Below are positions 33,459-44,105 of a stretch of 64,000 nt of DNA, piece by piece. A program made the translations under genes and the position numbers. Source of the DNA: Takakia lepidozioides (lineage: Eukaryota; Streptophyta; Takakiopsida; Takakiales; Takakiaceae). A model generated the notes under the pieces. The model was not told the origin of the DNA, made no database searches, and was given only the letters and a program-made list of their open reading frames with translations. The stretch covers positions 45,276,042-45,340,041 of the forward strand of contig CM060734.1 in NCBI GenBank assembly GCA_030704615.1. Direction: 5' to 3'. Each line of letters starts with the position of its first letter. Positions within the stretch are counted from its first letter, which is position 1.

Positions 33459-34501
33459 TTATTTTGACATGGTTGAATCGTTTTGCAATATATTTATATT
33501 GAAATCCCCTATAATAATGGTGGGACAAAAATGTGGTATTTTATCAAGAATTGCTTGCAGCTGAGACAAAAATATAGATATCGAAAGTGATGGAGGTTTG
33601 TAAATAGTAACTATATGAATAGCTGTCTTGTATTGGTCAATAACTTCAAAAATATATACAGATCCTTTAATTTGCTCGAATGCTTTGTGATTACAAATTA
33701 ACATATTTTTGTTGCTATAATATGGGATTTTTGTCGAGGTTATGTATTATGTTTGTTTATAATATTATCTGCTACATATTCAATAAGACTCAAGTGATTT
33801 AATATAGTTGGACAATCAATATATTTGTCAATGTTTAATATCTATGGATTCGAGTGGAAGACTTCGCAAATCTTTATCGGGTTTCACTACAACACATTCT
33901 CGCGGAGATGATGTATATATGAATTTGAAAGTTCTTGATGCGTGATATAGTGGTATGGATAGCGCAATATATGCAACTAATTGAGCCGACATCTGTTGTG
34001 CATTTAAGAAAAAAAATTCTCATTTTACAGATTCTGACGTTTGGATCAATTTATTCTGAATTATATTTTTATATGATTGTGAAAAATTCATTAGTGATAA
34101 TTTTATCTATTTTAGTTAAATAAGACGTACAATAACTAGTTGTTGCATACGGACTAAGAATATATTGTGCATCAATATTAGTTTATCACAGTGGACCCAC
34201 ATATATACCGAATGCGTTTGTGCAAATGTCTTTACATGCTCTTTTTAAAAATAAGGTTCGTTTGTGTAATTTACTATGTAAAGCAGCTATGTATGTCTTT
34301 TCATCAATATGTAACAATGAAAGAAACCCATGAAATGTAATATCTGAACCCATATCTATTTTGTCCAATTCAGTTTGTATTAGTTGATATTTGGTTCAAA
34401 TGCATTAATTGTTGTTTGTTCAATTGTTCCGTGAAAGGTTCCAAAATTGTAGTAGACTTCATTGGGGGCAATAATGAACATTGAAAACGACATATAACTT
34501 G

Positions 34502-34532
<31 letters not shown>

Positions 34533-35480
34533 TTCTACTCATTCGTTTATGTTGACGGGTTTGAGCTTCACGTAGAATGGGTGGAAGAATATTACTATCC
34601 GATGTTATATATTTATCTATAAAATAATCAATTACACCATTTTTATCTACTCTGTAAATTGGTGCATTAGCTATCCATAACCTACTATGATCATTGATCA
34701 TGCTCACTGCCTCGGCTTTGAAATTTTGTTACAATGAAGAAATTACGGAGTGGTCAGAAAACTGTATGATTTTTTTATACATAGATGTCTAAATGCACTC
34801 ATTTGATGATCGTACTATTGAGCACATGTAACAGGATCTGATCTCACCAATTCAACAACGTGTTTATTTTTGAAACTTTGAATGTCATTTGGAATTCCCA
34901 ATTTCTTATGATTGAGCGAATGGATGGTTTGCAGTAAAGATGTCCATTTAGTTTCTGCACTTGTAAATGTAACAAAAAAAATTAGTGGTCATAGTTGTCG
35001 AATCGTTGCAAAATTCAAATGTTTCTTTCCGGAGATGAGCAAAATAATCTGGCAATGTTCGTAATCTTTCCAAATCCCCATAGCCTAAATCCGAGCACAA
35101 TCTAAATTGAAATCTAAATTTGGTTTTTCAATAAGTTCACCCGCTTTCAATTGTCTACCAAGAAGTATAACTTTACGAATACGAATCCATGAAGATTATG
35201 TAACGCCATGAATTAATACTTTGATAGCTTTTTTTTAATAAATTGAAATATGTCTAAGAAAATTTGATTCTTCACTATGAATATCTTGGAAAAGACCCAA
35301 TGGTTTAAAGTCTTAAAAATGAGCTATTGTTAGTATACCACCATGAAATACTTGGATTTGATCCGAACTAAGGATAATTTGTACTATAGTATCACTAGTA
35401 GTATTTTTGACAATTTTCTCAAACTCACCTTGAGATATTTCATTAGATTATTGTAATGGTTCATTGATATCTATGCAATT
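33459..35480 (-). pseudogene. Decayed Helentron-like (Helitron2) Rep with endonuclease fragment
   Basis: Reading the minus strand across stops gives blocks of the Rep region of Helentron-type RepHel proteins in order: DYFAHLRKETFEFCN (near 35060-35020), LWIANAPIYRVDKNG and DYFIDKYITSDS (34700-34590), AQTRQHKRMSRK (34575-34525), IDAQYILSPYATTSYCTSYL (about 34180-34115), AQQMSAQLVAYIALSIPLYH with TFKFIYTSSPREC (34000-33890), and CPTILNHLSLIEYVADN (33815-33760). About 55 bp later an endonuclease piece follows (33704-33459): VTIYKPPSLS and TIIIGDFNINI, the GDFN motif of the APE-like fold that separates Helentrons from canonical plant Helitrons. No PIF1 helicase blocks are present. The HUH histidine pair is not intact (reads GSEHDQ in a shifted frame), and many stops and frameshifts occur. 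The element is dead. Confidence 0.8.
34503..34533. repeat. TTTA microsatellite
   Basis: A (TTTA)7-8 run inside the Helentron relic, with no coding consequence. Confidence 0.9.
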
Positions 35481-37591
35481 TATTCTATTTGATGGGAGAT
35501 TGCAAATAAGGTAGAAACATCTAAAATGGACCATTTAAGAAATGTGTGCAGTTTCAAGCATGTAGTGTCGTCATATATATATCTGATGTGGGCACAAAAA
35601 AATGAAATTTAATGCAAAAATAAGTTTGAGGACTTTTTGGATGATAGCTAGTTTGGGGCAGATTGATAATCCGAATTATTTTGAAATATTGGTGAATATT
35701 CAATGTGAAATCATAGAATAATCCTTGAATGGACCAATAGGGGATACTATTTTGAATAGCAAGTGTATTGTGTCTAGAGCCAAATGTGCCCAAAAAGTAT
35801 GCGTCATCTTTCACTTTACTGTTTAAACAAGTAGTAACATGGACCATATCATTCAACTAACTCAATCATGGATCGTTGATCTAGATGAAACTCAATCATG
35901 ATCATTGATCACGAAATGTGATCACCTCTCCTGCATGTTTGGATTCATTCTTCTTGTCTCGAATTATTCATGACTTGATACTTCTCTCAAAGTGCGCGCC
36001 GGTGGTTATTAAAAATAGTCCATTAAGTGTGTCATCATGATCATGTATGAGTTAAAAGGGTTCATTGCAGTTACCTAATCTAGACCAATTGTGATCAAAG
36101 TACCTTTTAGAGATAGCATATGAATAGTTTTATGTATTTTTTTAGTGTCCGTTTAAGGTCGCGCTCATATTTGGGTGTTTCTACCTTAATCATAACCATT
36201 GTGGTCAAATGGTAATATTAACTTATATGTATAATGGAGTAGTAGTAAGATCATGTAAAGCCAACATAATAAAATTGGGACTGACAGTTTTTGATAAATA
36301 TGGAGATTTATATTCTAGACGAAATTTCAAAAGTAGTCCAATGGTAGTATTGTCATTCGACATGCGAGATAAAACTGATTATGTATTACTAACACTTGAC
36401 GGAACATTTACAATGTTATCACATATACTATATTGGACATAACCTTGCAATTGATGTATTCGGGCAAATGCCATACGCTATGCAATTGATCTTTCCTCAA
36501 GCGCATTGAGGTTTTGAACATTATTAATAGGAGTATTTAGATGAATTATGTTAAGCACTATATATTTAGGAGATTAATTGTGGTCAAGCATTAATTTACA
36601 ACTTTGATATATAAACATTTGTCCATGATTTCCTTATATTGTTATAATAAAAATATACACAGCTAATTTTTTTAACAAAATTTGTTGTGAGTGTAACAAT
36701 TTGTTTTCTAAAACATAGTGGATGACAACACATACATATGGATGCACCAGTGTATCAGACAATTTTTCCATGTATTTACTGCGATGAGTAGAGTTGACAT
36801 GAATTTTATGAATTGGATTATCGTTGGAATAATGCAATGAATGAAGATGTATTGCTTGGACTGAACTGGAGATCCAATGTGCGATGTATTTTAATTTGTT
36901 ATTTTTTATTAATTCGCTATAAATTTGAGTAAATGTGAGATTCAAAATTGCATAATGACGGGAGAAGATATGCATTATGCAGTCTTCGAGAGTGGACGAC
37001 GGAAACTTGACCATTAAATTGAACATATGTTCATCACGAGTTGGTAGCCATGGAAAACGATATGCTTTCGGGGTTGCATTGTTTTCATTCAAAATAATGT
37101 CATTTTGTTGTCGACTCCTTTTTTTAGTGACATGTTGAGATATCAAAGAATGTTTGTATTGATGTTTCAAATCCTGAAATTGAAAGAGAGTAAGAATTTG
37201 AAATCGACGTTAAAGGCATAACATTCGAAGTACAATGAGTTGTTTTAAAAACAACAGGTTCAAAGTGCTCACTGTTGGTAACGTGTTTATCTTCACAAAG
37301 TAGTTGGAGAGGGGTACGCACGACAAATTGATCACCCACATAAAATATTATTATTTTATTTACTCGAGACCATAACTAAATTGGTCTTTGTAAATAATTT
37401 GCTAAACAAAGAACGACACGATTATCACAATCCAAATCTCCGTAAACAACACTATTGGACATTTTTTGAGCAAATGCATCCATTGTGTGAACATCATGTA
37501 GCTCATAGAGGGTTTTCGAAGAAAAGTGGATTTGAATCATTTCAGCCACTTCATCAATAGGCGAATATAAAGTTTGTAGATTATGTTTCAT
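35481..37591 (-). pseudogene. Unrecognised minus-strand open frames upstream of the Helentron relic
   Basis: Open frames at 37591-37376, 37339-37124, 37170-36634 (178 codons) and 35856-35554 (100 codons) run in the same direction as the Rep relic. They are rich in Ile, His and Ser, look like one decayed coding stretch, and contain no motif I recognise. They could be the N-terminal part or a second gene of the Helentron, or an unrelated transposon. Confidence 0.35.
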
Positions 37592-39194
37592 GCTTTGACG
37601 ACGTGTTTTTTGACCCAGTGGTTTTTGCTAAATTCTGGAGGTCGGAGTTTTGCTCCAAATTATATGTTTTCAATGCAGGGGTGTGGGCCATGCTGTCAGC
37701 AATGTTTTTGCTTCAAGAACCATGTCATTTGGATAAACTCTCAAAATGATATGCCCATTTTTCTTATATTTCAAAACCAAATTCAGGTCGCTGAGGAAGT
37801 TAAGGGTTAAGAGAACAAATTAGATATATAATTCGGGTTGTAAATAACTGAATTAAGGTTCAAATTTTATTATAACATAAGTAATATTATTGGAGATACT
37901 TGGCCGGATTAGATATAGTTTTGAAAATTTCATAATAGTTAAAAATACCAATTTACAACATTTTTAGTAAAGAGTCCCCCCAAATATTGAAGACATTGTT
38001 TACTAGACATTTTAATCTGACGTCGAAATTTAGAGTTTACAACCACTTGTCCAGATACCACCTGGCCATTGTAGATTGTTGGTTTGTATGTTTTTTGGTA
38101 AAAGATGACACCTCAAAAACCCAAAACAAAATATGTTATGGACAATTTATTTTTTAGATGTAAAATAGTCTATAACTCTCGATTCTTAAGGTAACTAATC
38201 CATATAAAAGTGGATTTGGGTTGGTTTTAGAAATGATACCCCTAATATGTTTTCATTTGTGCCATTATATGAGTGTGGATGATGTTTTTTTAGTCCATAT
38301 AATTTTATGTGTAACATCTGCAGTCCATAGTAATCAACTTTAAAAGTCCATAGTTCTCTGGTACATAATTGTTTTTGCAATCTAACAGTTGGTACACATA
38401 CCTATTGTAGTTAGAAACCTATCACATATAAATTTAGATGAAATATTGAGTTGTTGGACAAATATGGGTAAAAGCATGGAGGGAGGTCACTGCAGAAACT
38501 GCATATTACGCAGTTTTTGATCCACCCATCTCGTACTGCCATCATGCGGGTTTGCTGAGTGTTTCGGCGCATTTGTGGGCATTTGCACGAATGGGTGGAC
38601 CAAAAACGACAGATGTTCAGTCCATGGAAGGCCATAGAAATTTTTTTTTAGCCAATTTTGTTAGTTTATTTTTAGAAAAATAGATAGTAGTATACGAATT
38701 TAGAGTTGTTGAACAATATTATGCTATAACAAAATACTAATAGTAAAATATATATTTGGATGAATGAAACGATTCTCCCATATTTGTATAGATTTTATAT
38801 TTCATAGATATTGTACTAGCTAAATGTAAACTGAAAAATTAACTGAGATTTCTGTAAGACTGGCTGAAAATTATCTATGAACTAAAAAGCTGAAGTTTGT
38901 AAAACTTGAAACGAAATTCTATAAATTTGAAAGAGAAAAATAATGAATACATATGAATGACAACTTGCACAACGTTGTCAAAATAGTCATGTATTGCAAC
39001 CAAAAATCACGCACAACTCACAGAAATAAAAAAACTAAAATCCAAACATATTGTGTCGGCTATAATGTCATGCGAAGAATTACTTTGACAAAGTAGAGAT
39101 ACCGAGGAAAAATGCTTCACATACGAAGCAGCTGCATCAAATCAAAGAGCATATAGATGTAGGAAGTCCAAATAAATCCGAGCAAATCCGAGCT
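37592..39194. other. AT-rich spacer, no feature seen
   Basis: Short open frames only. One at 38635-38411 (minus) has a run of paired Cys residues (CKCP, CVICSFC) but no recognisable domain. Confidence 0.4.
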
Positions 39195-39229
39195 ACCCTC
39201 ATATTTATGTTTGTTTGTAGACTCAATTT

Positions 39230-40035
39230 TATGTGACGTTTAAGGAAAAATATCCAGACATTGAGGTGGGGCAGATGATTTTTGACTTCTTAAAACCCTT
39301 ATATGTGAAGAGATTGAAGGACACATTGATGTGCTGTTGCATTTATTATGTAGAGATGGTGTATCTTACGGAAGCTATCAACTCTATGAGACATATAAAT
39401 TATCCACCATTCATAACCCATTATGTGGGTGTGATTGTCATGAGATTTGTAGGTCAAGAGATCCATTTGTTAATGGTGGTTGCAATACCCATGATCATGT
39501 TATCCATTCCATAAGAGAGTTTTGTGAGTTTGTTTTATGCCCAAAGTTTGTCAATGGTGAATGACATAAGTTTGATTGCGTGATGGGGAGATATTTGGAA
39601 TGTAGAGCTCATAAGTTACCAATGTGTCCGCTTGAAGAATTGTCGATAACACCTTTGTAGTATGAGGGGCTAAGGCGACGACATTCCTGATTTTAGCATG
39701 GTTAGATGCAGACGCTTTGAAAGAGAAATCATTGGATTTGATGAGAAATGAGATGTAAAAAAAGAATGAAGTTGAAATTTGTCGAGAGCCCTGCCCCCAT
39801 TGTGGTCTCCTACTTGAAAGATAAGTTGAGAAAGTTTGTGAAACACAATTTTACTGCATAGTGGCAAGACAAGCAATTCAGAGAATGTTTGAGAAGTTTG
39901 CTTGCAGATATGGTGATGTCACTTATTGACTTCGCCGAGAATTTCAGCTTCAAAGAGCAAAATGATATACAATCTATGCATTGGTATTATGATCTAATGA
40001 CAATCCTCGTGCATATAATCTATTATCATGCATTG
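39230..40035 (+). pseudogene. DNA-transposase-like relic
   Basis: Across frame changes the plus strand reads FKEKYPDIEVGQMIFDFLKP followed by RLKDTLMCCCIYYVEM and a Cys-rich block (CGCDCHEICRSRDPFVNGGC), then later FVKHNFTA-stop-WQDKQFREC and VMSLIDFAENFSFKEQNDIQSMHW near 39910-39985. The Cys-rich block after KP.YVKR.KD and the DFAEN...EIQSMHW signature are hallmarks, from memory, of a transposase-like family seen in plants and animals; the exact superfamily name is uncertain. Stops and frameshifts show decay. The Asp of DFAEN is a plausible catalytic acidic residue. The coding resemblance stops near 40035, where an opposite-strand open frame begins. Confidence 0.55.
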
Positions 40036-41471
40036 GAAAGTGGTACAAATGACGACTTTCTATCTCTTTCCCACATTCTCTCCTTCCCACATTGAAGACA
40101 ATTTTCACTGTTCTCCATGTGAACATAGAGACAAAATAGATGGAAGGTGTGACTGCAAGATGCCACCCATATATCCAATATCTCGTTGTCAAAACCTCTC
40201 TTACAAACAGGGCAAGGAACAATTTCAATTACCTTCAATGACGGACTCTTAGGATGTGTAATAGGCTTAGGTCTACCCACCATACTCTCCCCTGTTTCCA
40301 ATCTCTCATATACTCTTCCACATAAGTCACATGGAGTTTCAGACCTGTAAGTTGCAATTTGGCTCTCTCAAGAACCTCAAGAGCCAACCGATGCTCATTC
40401 TCTGCCCTCATTAAATTCATGATACACTTCTCAACAGTTTAATCATACGTTTTTTTCAGAACCAATAGGACTCTCTTCTCTTCATTGAGTGTTTCCAAAA
40501 CATCATTGACATTGTGCAGCTTGTTCTGTAATGCTTTCATCATAAGGTTTGATTCTGAACATGTGACTGTCACTTCATCATTTGAGTATCCTGCAGCCTG
40601 AAGGTCTTCATGACGACTTTCTATTAGGGAAATGGTGGTATACAGCCTCCATTTGGTCTCCATCTCCCTATTTATGGCTGAAGTATTAATATCTCGAGTA
40701 ACTTCACCCAACATGAAACGCCTATCCTCTAGGCTAGATTGCAAATGCGCTACAAATTTTGTAGCAGAATCGACTTCCAGCTGTTTGACAGCCACGACCT
40801 TGGCTAACTCCTGCTCTTCCTATTTCATTCCTTCTAACAGTGCCCCAATGTCCCACAACTCCTTATTCCTCAGCTCACTTTGTCTAATTAACTACTTGTT
40901 ACTCAAGTTTCTTCATTTCAAAATGTTGGAGAGCACTATCAAGCTTCAACAAACTTGTTTTCCGACCTTTACCCTTACATTTTAAAGCAGGTGCTGCCTC
41001 AAAATCGACTGGGGAGTAATGCGTTGTATCCAACCGGGAGCAGATGCTCTATACCTGCAGTTCGCATGAGGGAAATCACACATGCTCGATGTTGATTGCT
41101 CATACTGGGCTCTGACTTCACACCAAAAGCTATCGCAGCTGAGTGATAGGTAGATTCTGAAGCAAACTCAGCCCAGTCGATTTTTTTGCCGTGCTTATGA
41201 AGTGTAAAGCGTAAAACATCCCCACTCATTACACTGTTAGGTACTTTTGAACTTTGTTACTAGTTTTTATCTCCCCAATGTCTTTCAAGCTCATTCTGTA
41301 GATTATTTGTCCAAAGCTTCTATCCTCCTGAACTGAATCAAGACCCTCATTTGAAAGCTTCACCCAATCAGAAAAGAACACCTTGGACAGATATAGAATG
41401 CTGAGATCTCGTTTTCTATCCTTGTTTTTCACTCCCCGCCTATATTCATGCCCACTTTTCGACTCATGCAA
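40020..41471 (-). pseudogene. Coiled-coil protein with C-terminal RING finger, frame broken
   Basis: Minus-strand open frames 41471-41229, 41229-40999, 40795-40439, 40420-40235 and 40301-40026 line up into one coiled-coil protein: a Lys/Arg-rich start, a heptad-rich centre (DSATKFVAHLQSSLEDRRFM, NLMMKALQNKLHNVNDVLET, LALEVLERAKLQLTGLKLHV) and a C-terminal RING-type zinc finger with CPVCKRGF, ASCSHTFHLFCL and CLQCG. RING domains usually act as E3 ubiquitin ligases. Damage: a stop near 40438, a frameshift near 40290-40260 and breaks between 41000 and 40800. Introns could explain some breaks, but the stop at 40438 sits inside a continuous helix. The 3' end abuts the transposase-like relic on the plus strand, so both may belong to one element. 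Confidence 0.6.
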
Positions 41472-43290
41472 GCTAGTAAGTTAGTCAATTCCATCGCTTA
41501 GTGCCAGCAACTATATTTATCAAGCTCTAAGATCCTAAAGATGCAAATGCAGACTCTTAACGGGACCACTACAAACGAGGCCGAAAGAGAGACGAAGCGA
41601 AAGATTCAGATGTCATGTCAGACGACGTTGCACTAAAAGAAAAATTGTATGCATGGATTGCGGGTAGGGCAAATGGAGGAATGTCATGTTGGCTGCACAA
41701 TATAATTCATCCAATGAGATCGCAACATGCAGACTTTTTTGAAATTTTCATCCATATACCATACTTTTTTCATCCTTATGTATACTTTCATAAAATTTTG
41801 ATATTTTTTCCTTTCTCAACAGTACTTTGGATGCTGTATAAACATGCTTCAAGTGATTTTATACCCTATGCACTTGAAATAACATAGTTTGAGTAATACA
41901 AGTGAGTTTGAGAGAAACAGTAATGCACCTTTATATTGTGGAGTCGTGCTATTTTTATGACGTTATTTGATAGAGAATAGTTATGAATGTGGCAAAGAAA
42001 GAAGACACATCACCGTCGTTGGAGCAAATTAAAGGTAGAGCTGGAAGCTGTTGAACATAACTTAAGTGCGTCGAACGCCATAAAAGCCATAAACGAAGAA
42101 GCGAAGAAAAGAGAGCTACAAATGACAACCCTAAAATAAAAGAGTACCTAAAATAATAGTTTAGGACTTTAAAAAAAAAAAAAAATTGGACCCAAGACCT
42201 CATATGTATTGTCTTTCGGATAAGTCGTCTAACCAATAAGTCAAATAACATGACAAACTTTTGTGTACAACTTGTTTTTTTTTGTTTTTTTTTTCCTTAA
42301 ACTTTACGACACGTGTCCTTTCAACCAAAATAGAATAAAAAACAGATGTTTTCGTTTGTTTTTGGGTCATTTCTGCCACCCGTTTATATTTCATCCCCCT
42401 CCGTGGTCACCTTGTCATCTTCCTCCATTGCCACATTTTTCATTTTAATTGAACTTTTTCATTAAAGACACTAATTTCTGTAAAGACGAATAACAAAGGT
42501 TCGGTCCCAAAACCTTTGTCATCCCAAATCAATGTTCTATACTATCAAATCCATGCTTATTGAACATCATTGAATACTAGAATGTATATATTATAACGTT
42601 TATTCCACTAATTTCAAATTCTATTTTATTGTATGGTATTCATACTTGGACTTTTTTCCCCATTTTACAAGTCCTATTCATTTAGCAAAGTTTCAATATC
42701 CGCAAGCTTTGGGTGCATGCTTTTCATCACTCCACTTCACATGATGTACCATCAAGCTAATTATATAATATTTTAAAAATATAGAACTATAAATTATAAC
42801 TCCAATGTACTGCATAATCTTTTAAACTTTACCATGACATTGACATGTACTGCGTCTTTTTCATGAAACTAGTGCTTTTATGCTTGCATTTGACATCATC
42901 ATATTCATTACATTAACAACTTTGGTATCATATATACTATGCACTAATGGAGGTACATCTTCCACATTTGGTGTTATCTAGTGTATAAGGTACATTAGGA
43001 TCTTCACTCTTAATTTCAGCACTGGTGCGTGGTCTCCTCTTGAGGGAAGAGCCAATAAATAAAAAATAGATTTGCTGAAGCATACATAACTTATGGTGTC
43101 GCTTGATTCCAAAAAGGCTATTGCTTTCCGACGTGAAAGTAAAAACTTCTATGACATCCAACACACTTATGTGGTTTTAATCCCACAAGCATTAGTGAAA
43201 TGATGTATGTCCTAACCAATAGGTTCTCTAGTGATTCTCCATACAATTGTTATTATCTTTGTTAATTCTCGCATGGTGTAAAAAGGCCAG
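41472..43290. other. AT-rich spacer with poly-A/T tracts
   Basis: A weak tRNA-like stretch on the minus strand (about 42251-42175: TGGTTAGACG, GGTCTTGGGTCC, then a run of T) may be another SINE head. Nothing else is supported. Confidence 0.35.
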
Positions 43291-43317
43291 CCCCCCCCCC
43301 CCCCCCCCCCCCCCCCC
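43291..43317. repeat. Poly-C run of 27 bases
   Basis: An uninterrupted C27 followed by ACCCCCAC in otherwise AT-rich DNA. It can form i-motif/G-quadruplex structures; the exact length is a likely sequencing uncertainty. Confidence 0.9.
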
Positions 43318-43424
43318 ACCCCCACTCAATTTTTCTTTTAATTTCTTAAAATATTTAGAGACCGTCACTTCGAATTTATTTTTATTTTTTAGGAAAAAAA
43401 CTTAGGACAACCCGGCGTAAGGGA

Positions 43425-43545
43425 GTGTCAGCCAACGCAGGCGTTGACATGGCGGTCCTGATTTTTTTAATGTTTAAAATTAATTGAGGACCGCCACAAC
43501 GGCGGTCCGAATTAATTTCGAGACGTCAGGCCTGCTAACCACACG
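43425..43545. mobile_element. GGCGGTCC inverted repeats, probable transposon terminal fragment
   Basis: GGCGGTCC (43451-43458), GGACCGCC (43488-43495) and GGCGGTCC (43501-43508) alternate in orientation, the last two forming a hairpin with a CACAAC-type loop. Such short subterminal repeats are common in CACTA and related elements. No termini were found. Confidence 0.4.
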
Positions 43546-44044
43546 CTAGTCTAGTGTGATCCACACACATGGTCAGAAATCTTTGCATTCTAATCACATT
43601 GATCTACTTATCTGTAAATGCTTCGAAAAAATGCATGTTATTTTCAATGGATCCGAATAACATTTTAGACCTGAAAGAAGTTCCTCCTTTGGTAATGAGT
43701 AAGGCAGCCTAGGATTACCTTAAATACTAGCAGGTTATCTTAGGATGGAGGAGACATTAAAGAAACAGAATAGTAAAAAAAAACATAATGTAAAAAGACA
43801 AAATATTCCTAAAAAGCCGAGATGAACCAAAAACCGCTTCATCCGTTGGTCCCCGCTCGACTGTTGTCATGGACCATGGAGCCTAGTCGCACTCACGACT
43901 AGACGCACTCACACACGGGACTGCCCCACCACTGTCTTCTGTAACTGCATGATAAGCTGAATCACTTTATGTGCTTTGCGGTCCTGGTTTGTAATTAATT
44001 GTTTGTCTCCCATCTCAATTTCTTGTGGGAGTTTTTAAAAAAAG

Positions 44045-44105
44045 TTTTACTCATAAGACAATATTTGTCGTAGCTTTAAGGCCACTGAGCCCCCAAAACA
44101 GAAAC
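44045..44105 (-). repeat. Worn LINE 3'-tail fragment
   Basis: The minus strand reads GGCCTTAAAGCTACGACAAA then GTCTTATGAGTA, matching the tail of the MAPK-intron LINEs with several changes. Confidence 0.6.

Noticed and set aside
42175-42251. tRNA gene on the minus strand
   Set aside because: A-box-like and B-box-like words are present, but no stable acceptor or T stem; at best a SINE remnant.
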